This document shows, one piece after another, positions 21,472 through 32,134 of a stretch of DNA of 64,000 nucleotides. Position numbers and translations under genes: made by a program. Position 1 is the stretch's first letter, and each line of letters begins with the position of its first letter. Below the pieces are notes generated by a model. It did not search any database, was not told the DNA's origin, and saw only the letters and a program-made list of their open reading frames with translations. The stretch is taken from contig MU867102.1 of NCBI GenBank assembly GCA_033725935.1, positions 124,001-188,000 on the forward strand, read 5' to 3'. The stretch is from Cladorrhinum sp. PSN259. Lineage: Eukaryota; Ascomycota; Sordariomycetes; Sordariales; Podosporaceae.

Positions 21472-22912
21472 ATGCCTTTCGAAAATTCCAGGCCATCCCC
21501 TGCATCGAGTCCCAAGGGGAAGGGCCCAGAGACACCAGAGGCGCCTGCAGGAAAGATTGAATCGACAAATAGCCCCAAGTCCGAAGAGGGCCCGCCACCC
21601 GGAAGCCCTGGCAATGCTCTTGTCGCAGAAGAACCCTCCGAGTTGGAACCTGATGTATGCAAAGACCAAAATTCAAGAACAACACCACCCTGACACGCAT
21701 CACACAGGAGACCGAGGCCGATTCGGTTTTTGACGATGGAGATTCTGCCTTTGCCAGTGTCAGTACAATTACCCCTAATTTCAACCATGGCCCACCCAAT
21801 CTACTGACACGTGAAAACAGCTTCACTCATCCACAACATCTCTTCGCGATGAATTGATTCTGGAAGTCAAGGAACATGGCAGACAATATCAGGGATATAT
21901 GGAAGCAAGTAAGTCCAAGTAAACCCTCTGAACCAACGAGCCGTTGTCGTATGCACTCCAACTAACGGCATCCAGAATATGTATTGCCCATGGATGAGGT
22001 ATGTGCTTACATATAGACCAACCACCAACCGGCACTCGTGTGGCACGGCACGCAGCCACTGACCGCAAACAGCAAGAGCTTGAACGTCTAGATTTCCAAT
22101 GCCACTTGGTGTGGCTTACCCTCGACAAGCAGTGGTCTACCGCACCTCTCAACAACATCCAGCGCGCACTGGACGTCGGCTGCGGAACAGGATTATGGAC
22201 GATTGAATTTGGTATGTCGGATCCTCTGGCAAGACGCATTGGCGGTAAGCGAAACTGACAAATGACAGCGGATGAGCACCCCGAGGCCGAAGTTTTGGGC
22301 GTCGACCTTGCCCCGGTGCAGCCCCAAGTCATCCCGCCGAATCTCATGTTTGAAGTCGACGACCTCGAGCAGCCTTGGAACTTCACCCAGCACTTTGATT
22401 ACATCCACTGCCAGCTCATGATTGGTGCCTTCCAGGACTGGCCCAAGTTCTTCCGCCAGTCTCACGAGTTTTTGACTCCAAACGGCATCACCGAGGTCCA
22501 CGACATCGACTTCGTCATCCGATGCGACGATGGGTCCCTGCCCCCCGATTCGGCTCTTCTCAGATGGAACGATCTGATGCACGAAGCCGCCAAGACGGCC
22601 GGGTTCCCTCTGGACATCATCAGCACGGTGCCCGAGTTGATGAAGGACGCAGGCTATCAGAATGTTGTTTCGAGGCAGGTCAAGTGGCCCATCAACATGT
22701 GGCCCAGGGATGCGAAGCACAAGGAGCTCGGAAAGTGGGCTCACGAGAACTTTTCGTGGGGATGTGAAAGTATGAGTCTGGCTCTGTTCACGAGAGTGCT
22801 GGGGTGGAGCGCGGATGAGGTGAGGGTGTTTATGGCTTTGGTCAGGAAGGACTTGAAGGACAGAAGGATTCATGCTTATTGGAATTTTTGGATTGTTTAT
22901 GGAAGCAAGTAA
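21472..22912 (+). CDS. SAM-dependent methyltransferase, LaeA-like (TAM domain)
   Basis: Six exons: 21472-21654, 21708-21758, 21821-21908, 21977-21999, 22073-22211 and 22269-22912; all joints keep frame and give 375 residues. Donors are GTATGC, GTCAGT, GTAAGT, GTATGT, GTATGT. Seen: a disordered Pro/Ser-rich N terminus; SVFDDGDSAFAS, typical of the LaeA-like lead-in; HGRQYQGYMEASKYVLPMDEQELERLD; motif I DVGCGTGLWTIEFADE with the SAM-binding glycines; LGVDLAPVQP (acidic residue for the ribose); and PPNLMFEVDDLEQPW followed by HFDYIHCQLMIGAFQDW, all standard for the family. Known: LaeA itself is a regulator of secondary metabolism, but most of these proteins are small-molecule or unknown-substrate methyltransferases. 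Pairing with a divergent P450 suggests a tailoring enzyme. The 23-nt fourth exon is easily missed by gene finders. Confidence 0.88.
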
Positions 22913-23378
22913 GCAAGCAACAAGCAAGCAAGCAGCGAGAGTGCTGGTACATATGGGAGGATTTCTTTCATCTTTGATTTTCTGGTTTTGACATGATTGG
23001 GAGGTGGATATCAAGCGTGGAGATACCATAGATCGCGGATATCAGTTACTGTTTTTTAGTAATTGACAGTTACACGAGGAACAGTGGAAGAATGCAGAAC
23101 TGTGCCCAAAAGATTGTATTGTGAGTGAAATGGGCATCTAAAAATCGGCACTGGGTGTGTACGTAGTCCCATCACCCCATTCAAAGGACAGAATGCTGCT
23201 AGTAGGTAAGGACAGGCATAAAACGCAAAAATCATTCTGAGAAATGTATCCGAAAAGGAAAAAAAAAAAAAAAAAAGCTCATATCATCTCATAACTTCAT
23301 CAATGTGAGTTTGCGCTGTGAGCAACGCAAGACACCATAAATCCAAGATCGTTCTCGTCGTCTCTTCATGTCCTTTCT
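22913..23378. other. Convergent 3' intergenic region
   Basis: Lies between the methyltransferase stop and the ENA ATPase stop. It has a CAAG-rich patch at 22910-22935 and a run of about 18 A residues near 23260-23276. No gene is seen. Confidence 0.5.
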
Positions 23379-26300
23379 TTAAACATCACCCTCCTTAACA
23401 ACAACACCACCAGCACCAGCACCAACAACAACAACACCCATACCCCTGGCCCTCTTGCCAGCCTTCCAACCCTCGACAATCGCAATGTACACCACCACGC
23501 AAGCGAAAACCACGCCCCACTCCCAGGTGATGGCCTCGTGCTTGAACACGACCCTGTTGACGGTCGGAATGTAAATAACCGGAAAGCAAATCACGAACCC
23601 GGCGCTGACGGCCCACCACAGAAACTTGTTCCTCCAGACCGTCTTGAACGCCGAAGCCAAGCCGGCCTTGTACCTCTCCGGGTGCATGTTAAAAAGCGAC
23701 CTGGTGAAATGCTTTGCCTCCCACGCAGTGACGAGCAGCAGAAAAGTAAGCGTCGCAAAGGTCGTCGCTCGGGCCTTGAACGCCGTTCCGCAGACGTCCG
23801 AGTAGTCTTCGTTGCACTTGTAGCCCAGTCCGTCGGAACCTGAAAGACCAGAGTAGGCCACGGCGGAGAAGGAGGCGAGACACAGCGCGCCCATCGCGGT
23901 TCCGTAGATGAACTTGTCGATAATCAATTCACGGGTGAAAATTCCGACGGCGAGGGAGTGAGGCGGGCGCAGCATCACGTCCGGCTGGGATTCTTCCAGG
24001 CCGAGACCCAGCGCCAAGAATGAAGAGGTGACCAGGTTTGCCCAGAGGATTTCCAGCGGAGACAAGGGGAAGACGGAGACGCCGTAGTCGTCTTTGAAGG
24101 CGAGGCCGATCAGGAGGAGGATGACCTGCGCAATGTTGGAGATTAAGAGGTGGAGGAGGAACTAGAAATGACAAAGTTAGCTGGGTGGGGGGGCGGGGGG
24201 ATAAAAATGAACAGAAGAGAAAAGGGGAGAAAATACCTTTTGGATGTTATCAAACAGACGACGGCCTTCCTGCACCGCCGTAACGATTGACGCAAAGTTA
24301 TCGTCGGTCAGGACCATGTCGGCCGCTTCCTTGGCCACGTCGCTTCCGTTGAGTCCCATCGCAATGCCCACGTCGGATTTCTTGAGCGCCGGAGAGTCGT
24401 TCACGCCGTCGCCCGTCATCACGCAAAACGCTTTGCGACGGTGCATGGCCTCCACCATCCTGACTTTGGTGGTGGGAGAGCACCTGGCGAGAACAAGGGG
24501 AAGCGCAGGGAGGGCGTCGATTTCTGCTTCGGAGAGCGCATCAAAGGTGCTTGCCACCATGATCTGAGACGAGTTTGCAGACTGGGGAGCATTACGGTCT
24601 CCCTTGAGGATGCCAATCTCGTAAGCGATGGCAGTGGCGGTCGTGACGTGGTCTCCTGTCAGCATGTGCACCGTGATTCCTGCCGTCTGGCACTTGGCCA
24701 CGGCGGCTGCCGACTCGAGACGGGGAGGGTCGTAGAGGCCTGCGAGACCGAGGAAGGTGAGGTTGGACTCGACCGAGGCACGGGAAGGCAGAGAGTCCGA
24801 GTCCGAGCCTTCTGATTTGGAAGAGGAAGAGACGAAATCCTTGGGGTTGACGGATTTTTTGGCTATGCAGAGGACACGGAGACCTTCACCCGCCAGAGTC
24901 TCTGCCCGGGCGACGATTTCGGTTTTCTGCGAGTCGGGAACGTTCATGAGAGGGAGCATGGCCTCCAGAGCACCCTTGGTGTATGCCGCTGCGCCGCCGG
25001 TCTCGTCGGCGCAGACTACCGTCATGCGCTTGCAGGATGAGTCGAAGGGGTACTCAGCCAGGAGCTGGTTGTTGCCGGGCGAGACGAGAGAGGGCTTTCC
25101 GAGTCCGAAACGCATGGCGAGGACCTGCAGAGCAATCTCGGTAGGCTCGCCAATGGCGGTATAAGTGTTGTCGACGTTGGTGACGGCCGAGTTGTTGCAG
25201 AGCGCAACAGTCTCGATAAAATCGCTGAGCGAGGGGGTGATCTTCTCTTCCGAGAGAGCACCGGTATACTCCTTTGCACCCACGGAAACGTTTCCGCTCG
25301 TGGGATCAAAAGGATGAGTGGTGTTTTGGATGGAAACCTCTGTGCCATCGGCCAGCCAGACACGCTTGGCAACCATCTTGCCCTGAGTGAGGGTGCCGGT
25401 CTTGTCGGAGCACACATTGGTAACTCCGCCAACGGCCTCCAGCGAGGCCAGGTTACGGATCACGACATTGCCCTTCGCCATTGCACGGGTGCCCAGGGCG
25501 GTGGAGATGGTGAGGACGGCAATGAGGGACTCGGGGATGACGGCAACGGCCACGCAGATGCCGTAGATGAGCACTTCACTGTCAATCTCGAATTTATTGA
25601 CCGAGAAGACGATGATGGCGAGCAAGATGGCCAGTCCGAAAAGGAGGAGGGCAAACTTGCTGAGTGAGACCTGGAGGGGAGTTCCGTCGAGACCGAGGAG
25701 AACCCGCATCACGTTCCGGACTCTCGTCCAGACCCGCACGATGAAGCTGTCGTTCTGGTCGACTGCATCTCCCTTCTTCTCCCTGAGGAGCTCGGCGATC
25801 TTGCCCACTTCGGTCGTCATGCCCGTCGCCGTCACAATGCCCGTGGCGCGACCACGGGTGACGGTGCTGGCAGAGTAGACCATGTTGGAGCGATCACCGA
25901 GGGGCACATCACGGTCCTTGAGCACACGTTCGGCGTGCTTGCTGACGGGCAGAGACTCGCCGGTCAGCAAGGCTTCATCGGTGGAGAGGTTGATGCTGTT
26001 GACAAGGCGGAGATCGGCCGGGACGACGTCGCCGACGCCGAGACGGACAAGGTCTCCGGGGACCAGCTGCGCGGCCTTGATGTTGTCCGTCTTGCCGGAC
26101 CGGATGACCTTGCAGGTGGGCGCCGAGAGGGCGTACAAGGCCTGGATGGTCTGCTCTGCGCGGTAGTCCTGGAGGAAACCGACGATGATGTTGAGCAGGA
26201 TGACGGCGGCAATCACGCCGCCCTCAATCATGTCATCAATGGCAAAGGATAGCACCATGGTGATGACGAGCACAAGAGTAAGACTGTTGGACACCTGTCT

Positions 26301-26633
26301 CAGGAGAATCGTCCAAAGGGATAAGCCCTTGGCTCCCTCGACCTTGTTGGGGCCATACTGCTCGAGGCGACGGGCAGCTTCTGCGTCGTCGATGCCATTC
26401 TGGGCATCCGTCTCGAGGAGACTACAAACATCCGGGACGGAAAGGGTGTGGGCCGACTCGGGAGTCTCGGTGGTGGTGATGGTGCCCTCACCATCCGTGG
26501 TGGCTCCTCCGGAAGTGCCGGCGAGGGTGGGGGACGGGGTGCGAAAAGATGAGGATGGACATGCGGATTGGTTTAAGCCACGTATAGGAGGCTCCGTCTG
26601 CCCCTCGACGTCCAGGTCGTTCTCAGTGCCCAT
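23379..26633 (-). CDS. ENA1: P-type IID cation ATPase (ENA-type Na+/K+ efflux pump)
   Basis: Exon 1 is 26633-24237 and exon 2 is 24161-23379, with a 75-nt intron in phase 0; 1059 residues, normal for the family. Known role: ATP-driven export of Na+ or K+ (Li+) at the plasma membrane, important in high-salt or alkaline conditions. Seen: cation-ATPase N-domain with NGIDDAEAARRLEQYGPNKVEGAKG; actuator loop LLTGESLPVSK; VIPESLIAVLTISTALGTRAM in TM4; phosphorylation motif CSDKTGTLTQGKMV; nucleotide motif SSCKRMTVVC and AAYTKGALEAML; hinge MTGDGVNDSPALKKSDVGIAMG; and in exon 2 LSPLEILWANLVTSSFLALGL. The C-terminal NMHPERYKAG block and organisation fit ENA rather than SERCA or PMR1. TM4 reads PESL where many ENA pumps have P(A/S)SL. 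The N terminus has a 60-residue Ser/Thr/Pro-rich extension. Confidence 0.9.
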
Positions 26634-27938
26634 TCAATAAAGATTGTTATCGCCGATCAAGTTCCAGCGAACAGGTGTGACAAGGAATTTTGGAAAAAGG
26701 GGAAAAAGAAAAGAGGAAAAGTTCCAGAAAGATAAAAGAAAGATTCCGGCCAGGGAGGGAAAAGAAAACCGGGGTTTATTATTTAAACTGACGTGACCAG
26801 ACACACACCGGTGAGGTACCTGTCGAGGTATGTACCTGCTCTGCCAATGATCCGTGCCCCCCAAGATGCGATGCAAGATGCAAGCTGGGTGGTGAGAAAG
26901 ATGCCAGCCACATGCATGTGGTGTGGGATTCCAGGTCTTTCCCTTCCGCTTTAACGAATACGCTACTTTCCCGCCACGCAAATTCCCCATAACAAGGCAA
27001 ATTGGGGCTTTTGTTTTCTTCGCTTTCTGCTCATCAGCGCAGCACCAGCAACAAGAAAAATCTAGGCGGTGACGAGTTGACAGTGGGAATCCATGGAAGC
27101 AACAGAAATCGTCGTCGGCCAAGATGCTTGACCAAGTGATGGTGCCCCGCCAAGTGCATGGATTCTCAAAAGTAACCAATAACAGCCCAGAATTCAGCAC
27201 GGGAATCCGCTGCCGAGCTTTTCCACTGGGGGAAAGTGGCTGAGTGCGTGCTCTTGGCCCCTTGCCCCTCCCCCTTGCCGTGTTCCCGACCGCCGGCTGC
27301 ACCCTGTTGGTCCCGCCATCTCGTCTGCTTGGTCACCTGCTATCTTGATTGCCTCATAAATCTCGAAAAGATGCAGAAAGACCCTTGTTCGTTCGATGTG
27401 TCAGCTCACCCGAACGGTATGCCTCTATCCGTCCGTATTCGTAATATTTTTGTCCTTTTCTTTGTGCTTTTGCCATCTTTGTCAGTTGACAGAAAAAAAA
27501 GAGGCCTCTTGTTTTGCCATCATTATGATTCACTTTTTTAGATGTTTATTAGATTTAGTTTGAAAAAAATAGTAAATATTTACGTTTTCTCCTCAGGAGG
27601 CCAGACAACGCCAAGCCCCTTATCGTCGCCTCCACGCCTTCGCCGAATCCCCCGGACTCCGGCCCCGCACCCCGATATCTTCCCGAATCTGGAAGTTGAG
27701 TGGTTGGTTGCAACGGGAGGGAACATGTTTTTTGATGGTCTTGGAACAAACGTGCACATTTGGCGATTGGAGATCTTGCACATGAATGTTGCAAGCCAAG
27801 ATCAAGATGGCTGGCGATCAGTGATCGTCATCATTTTTCCCGATTAACATCACAACACGTGGAGGTTGGATGCATGGTGGTGTCAATATATGCTAAATGT
27901 GATGATGACCTGATACTAACGATGAGCACCTTACTCCC
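26634..27938. other. Long intergenic region upstream of ENA
   Basis: 1.3 kb between the ENA start and the OPT 3' end (both -). No coding sequence can be supported: a short + frame at 27371 (ATGCAGAAAGACCC) followed by a GTATGC donor has no clear continuation. GGTACCT/AGGTATGTACC motifs occur near 26814-26836. The length would suit a stress-regulated promoter, which is inference. Confidence 0.4.
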
Positions 27939-30614
27939 CTACCAAGGAAAGCTCCCCTTCTCCGGTCCGAAATATCCCCTCTCCGGCATGGCCAGTATCG
28001 CCGCTCCCTTCCCGTCGAGACCGGCAGAGCTCACCCGATTCCCCCACCAATCCAGCTTGACAGGATTATAACCCACCGCAAAGAACATGACTAGCGCGCT
28101 GACGGCCACTCCGGCCGTCAACGCCGCCGACAGCACGTAGTTGTACTTTTCCCACCACGCCAGCCGATACTTGGGCAACAGATACATGAAAATAAAACTC
28201 AAAATAAACCCGGGAGTCTTGTAACTCAAATTCGACGGCGCCCAGTGCTGGAACCCCTGGATGATCAAGATGGGATTCAACCAGAGCAGACTCGCCACGA
28301 AGGGGAACAGCGTCTTCTCCAGCAGCCCAAAGGTTTTGGCGTCCAGCCTCGTCCTGAGCTTCTCCTTGACGGCAGGCAAATACTTGGGTCCGTACCCCTG
28401 CCCGACCAAAAACACAACCGCGATCCCGGCCCCGATGAGAAAACACCACTTGAACATGGGATACATTGCTCCAAACATTCTTTTACTCCCCAGAAGCCCC
28501 CACATCAGCGAGCTCGAATAGAGCGGCGCCCCGTCCCCCGCGCAGGTGAATCTGCTCGGCTGGTTGGGGGTGCACAAACCCTTGACGTTGCTCATGATAA
28601 AGTTCTGCGTGCTGACGGCCACGAAGCACGTAATCAGTATCGTGCCGATCTGGCTCCTAAACACGGCCCGGGGCGGGATCTTGACGTAGTGGGCCATCTT
28701 TTGGTCTTGGACGTAATTGTCGCCGTAGCCCGCCAGGGCCCAGCTGCCCAGCGTCTGAGCGAACAAGAAGGCGTTGGGGTTTCCGGGCACCAAGTACCCG
28801 GTCAGGACTTGAATGAGCGCGCCGAGTCCGAGGTTGGTGCCCGTCGTGGCCGAGAGCAGCGACAGCGGCACCGCAAAAATCAGGTTGACGCCTATCATCA
28901 GAAAGACCAGCCAGACGGGGGTGTCGAGCGGGTATATGTTGAGAAACACGACAGACACGACAATGGCTGCCACGAGAATGAAAATGAACCACCAGTCCGG
29001 CACTTCGGGGTATCGCGACATTAGTCTCGAGTGAACATCCATGGCGCCTTCGTAGTTCCCTTTGCCGTGGCGGAGTCCCTTGTAAAAGTCGACGTAGGCT
29101 TTGCCCACGGTCTTCCACTGGTTGACCATGATGTAGAGAAAATAAACGGGGTAAAAGGCAAAGTTTGCTCCGACCGTCAAGACGAATCCGGCCGAGTAAA
29201 AGGGCGGCGAGTACTGCTGATACAAGGTTTCGTTGAGTTTGTTGTTGGTTACCACATTCTGTACCTTGTACGGCTTCCCGTCGTTTGCGAAAGCGGAGCT
29301 GGAGTTGATGGGCAGGTAAGCCGTGTTGTTCATGTTGCTGTAGTATATCGCCAAGATCACGGCCGCACCGAGCCAGGCGCCGCAGTACTCTGTGCAGACG
29401 CTGAAAAAGGGCTGGGCCAGAGCGGCGTAGGAGGAGGTGGCGATGTTCCAGTCAAAGGTCGTTATGGGGTTGAACAGACCCAACCCCAGAGAACTTCCCG
29501 TTATGATTGCCAGAGTCAAATTCTGGGGGGCGATCCAGGTCATCCAGTTGAAGGTCGAGAGGGCGGTGAACAGGTAGCCCGGGAGCCAGTAGTAGACTGC
29601 CATTGAGCCCATGCAGATGTAGAAGAACCTGTAGCGGGATATGGTCCACCCGTAGATATTTTCTCTGGGTTCTGAACGAGTCAGAGCGCGGTTCATGGCG
29701 ATTGTGGGTAAAATTGTCGGCCAGAGGGCTTTGATGGGGTAGACGCTGAAGCGGCGGAGGTAGCCGGCGAATCCCATGCCCATCAGCTGGACGAAGAGGG
29801 TGAGCATGAGCTGGTAGCCGTAGTTGACAAAGTCCAGGCCGTAAAAGAGATCCATCTTTTGGACGAGGATCATGCCGTACGAGTTTGTCGTGTATATAGC
29901 AATGTTGTAAGTGATGGTTGCAAACATTTGCTCCTTGAACGTCCACGGACCCGGATTGAGCGAGTGTCTCGTCCCGAAAACCGTGATCCCCCAGTCCGGC
30001 AGCAACCACTCGAGACCCTTGGCGCACGGATACAGCAGGATCTGGATGACGCTCCCGCTGAGAGAGATAGCGGGAAACCTGCTGTTGAAAAACGTGGCCA
30101 TAAAAGTCCCAATGACGGCCCACGAGACACCCAGGAAGTACGCCCGGATCGTCTCAATCGGCACTTTATCGTTGTCGGACGGATCCGCGACCGCTCTCAC
30201 GCCGGGATAAGGAGAGCTGTACCGCATCATGACGGCATCGATCCTCAAATCGCGCTCGTAAAACTCGCCATAACCCTTGGGGCCTTCATCCAGAAGCCTG
30301 CGCATGCGCTCCCGCATTACCGTGGGGAAATTCCAGTCGTCGGCGTGGAAGGAGAGCGACTCGGCGATGATTGCCAGCGCTTCCTCGGTGGTCATCTCGT
30401 TGATTTTGGAGAGGATGTATTCCCCTTCGCCATTGGGGGCGAGCTCCTCGAGGAGTGAGTGGGGGATTTGCTCGGAAAAGTCTTGCGGAGAGGTTTCATC
30501 TTCTCGAGGGGGGCCGGCGGTAGACTTGGTCTGGATTTTCTCGGGGTCGCGGTCCGAGTTGGAGTCTCGGTGGGTGATGTCGTCGCCAGAGACGATCTTG
30601 GGTTCTGAAGCCAT
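27939..30614 (-). CDS. OPT-family oligopeptide transporter
   Basis: Single exon, 891 residues, starting MASEPKIVSGDD. Known role: proton-coupled uptake of tetra-/pentapeptides, glutathione or metal-chelate peptides across the plasma membrane. Seen: a hydrophilic, acidic N terminus (about 1-125); the family motif SSPYPGVRAVADPSDND before the first helix; NPGPWTFKEQMFATI; many transmembrane segments through the C terminus; and the signature DQKMAHYVKIPPRAVFRSQ at about 665-683. The C terminus ends RGYFGPEKGSFPW, a common OPT ending. Length and motif order are those of fungal OPT proteins. A small N-terminal helix (EEALAIIAESLSFHADDWNFPT) is also typical. No introns are needed. Substrate cannot be told from sequence. 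Confidence 0.95.
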   Translation of the reverse strand: MASEPKIVSGDDITHRDSNSDRDPEKIQTKSTAGPPREDETSPQDFSEQIPHSLLEELAPNGEGEYILSKINEMTTEEALAIIAESLSFHADDWNFPTVMRERMRRLLDEGPKGYGEFYERDLRIDAVMMRYSSPYPGVRAVADPSDNDKVPIETIRAYFLGVSWAVIGTFMATFFNSRFPAISLSGSVIQILLYPCAKGLEWLLPDWGITVFGTRHSLNPGPWTFKEQMFATITYNIAIYTTNSYGMILVQKMDLFYGLDFVNYGYQLMLTLFVQLMGMGFAGYLRRFSVYPIKALWPTILPTIAMNRALTRSEPRENIYGWTISRYRFFYICMGSMAVYYWLPGYLFTALSTFNWMTWIAPQNLTLAIITGSSLGLGLFNPITTFDWNIATSSYAALAQPFFSVCTEYCGAWLGAAVILAIYYSNMNNTAYLPINSSSAFANDGKPYKVQNVVTNNKLNETLYQQYSPPFYSAGFVLTVGANFAFYPVYFLYIMVNQWKTVGKAYVDFYKGLRHGKGNYEGAMDVHSRLMSRYPEVPDWWFIFILVAAIVVSVVFLNIYPLDTPVWLVFLMIGVNLIFAVPLSLLSATTGTNLGLGALIQVLTGYLVPGNPNAFLFAQTLGSWALAGYGDNYVQDQKMAHYVKIPPRAVFRSQIGTILITCFVAVSTQNFIMSNVKGLCTPNQPSRFTCAGDGAPLYSSSLMWGLLGSKRMFGAMYPMFKWCFLIGAGIAVVFLVGQGYGPKYLPAVKEKLRTRLDAKTFGLLEKTLFPFVASLLWLNPILIIQGFQHWAPSNLSYKTPGFILSFIFMYLLPKYRLAWWEKYNYVLSAALTAGVAVSALVMFFAVGYNPVKLDWWGNRVSSAGLDGKGAAILAMPERGYFGPEKGSFPW

Positions 30615-32134
30615 TTCGGACAGACTGCATGTGGGAGAGAATTTCCTGTCTTTAATCTTGGAAGGTAAATGGTCATTATAACCCTCAAAAAAAGCTTATC
30701 TGCGCATTGCCGGCTCCAGGAAACAAAAATGGCATGCTTGCCACCATCACGGGGACGGGCCAGATGCGTTGGTATTTCGGCTATGCGCGATGAACGTTAC
30801 ATGAGGGGTCTGTGTTTAGACGACGATCCCTTCCCGTGCGGGGGAGCTCTGCTTTTTGGAGCTTTGGGTTGAGCTGCAGTATGGAAATAGATGAAGTGAC
30901 ACCGTGGCGAGGTTTGATGTGAGACTTGAGATCTGCCGGCATGGGCAAGTTCCCAATTCGGAAGGCGAGTACTGAAAGTTGTTACCACCATGCAGTGATT
31001 GCAATACAGCGGGTGCAAGAATGTGAGGTTGGGAGATGGTCAGTGGAGATAGGCATGTGTGTACTCGATAATCGTGCTATGCATGAACCGGGTAGTCGGT
31101 AAGGATGTGTGTTGTATGACCATGATAATGTTTTCATATATCACCAAGAGGATCACCGTTGACATAGCCGAGGAGAAACTCGCCTAGGGGGTGTCGTAGC
31201 TCTCGAAATTTAGCAATCATAGTAGAAAGTTGGTTGCATATATCGACCTGGGCGGTTGGACTAAGGCGATCCCACTGCTCCGCAAGAGTACAGCCTTCAA
31301 TTAGCTCCATATAGACAAAATCCTGACCGCCGTCTTGGGTCCAGCCGTAGACCTCCGGAACAAGCACCTCGGGCACCACGCGACGAAGCGCCCAGAGACA
31401 CTATCCTTCAGCAACAGTTACCTGGATAGGGGGCCCGAGCTTTACAACGAGGCCTAGCTCTTTGTAAAATGCTGACGGGGGGCTGAAGGCAACAGAAATG
31501 TGATGTATTCTGTGGTGTGTTGTGTGTAAGGTGGAAGAAGAGAAAGGTCGTGGGAGCTGTCTGGAAGAAGGAAGCAGGTGGTGGAGCTTGGGCCACTACT
31601 ACAACAGAGGCGACAAGAAGGCTGAAAAAGGCCATGTATTGAATGATGTGTGGGAGAGAAAGGTAGTGGGCTTGCTGGAAGAAGAAGAAGAAGAAGGTGG
31701 AAGGTGGAGCTTTGACCACAATTTACCAAGCTATGACTACCTTCCCACATCCTGTGATTGTTCATTTGTGTGCGACTGACTGCACAGCAGATTCAGATCT
31801 TTTCCTTCCTGCGAGCCCACAGTGTCAACCATGCTTGCTAGCTCGATTTCCACATTTTGCACACTATGTTCTATGCCATAATATCAATCCGTAACAGCCA
31901 GGCTAGGAAACCAATGAACAAGCTGAAATACTTTTTCACTGCACCGTGCCGAGCAGTTGGTAGCATTTTGACCCACGGTGGGACCTGGTCTGGCTGTTTC
32001 CATACCCCTTATCTCCAGGTAAACAACAACCCTGACTCGTGTAAATTATCCCAAACTTTCCATCTCCAATTATTACCAAACAGCAAGAAACGCTAAAGCA
32101 AAACCAACAGATATGAAACCGATGAAATGGAAGA
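30615..32134. other. Intergenic region with a gene relic
   Basis: Contains the OPT promoter, the APH-kinase relic at 31134-31457 and the 3' flank of the hemerythrin-like gene. Between 31520 and 31780 there is GAAGAAG-type low-complexity sequence. No intact gene is seen. Confidence 0.45.
31134..31457 (-). pseudogene. Relic of an APH/choline-kinase-like phosphotransferase
   Basis: In one frame the - strand reads FYKELGLVVKLGPPIQVTVAEG, stop, CLWALRRVVPEVLVPEVYGWT, then FVYMELIEGCTLAEQWDRLS and LGEFLLGYVNGDPL. This is the N-terminal lobe of the fungal APH-type kinase family (V-P-E-V-Y-G-W, Y-M-E-x-I-x-G-x-T-L-x-x-x-W are hallmark positions). The internal stop is TAG where the family commonly has Gln or Ala; CAG to TAG is a C-to-T change. 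The catalytic lobe with its HxDxxxxN motif is absent downstream, so this is a truncated, dead copy. Confidence 0.65.

Noticed and set aside
22193..23029. 278-codon - strand frame over the methyltransferase
   Set aside because: Antisense shadow of the LaeA-like gene, which has clear SAM-binding motifs and intron structure.
24177..24236. Frame continuing through the ENA intron (VFSPLFSSVHFYPP...)
   Set aside because: It ends in a stop after 19 residues, while splicing GTATTT to TTTCTAG restores the conserved C-terminal membrane domain.
28245..29024. 259-codon + strand frame within the OPT gene
   Set aside because: Antisense shadow of a 891-residue transporter with all family motifs.
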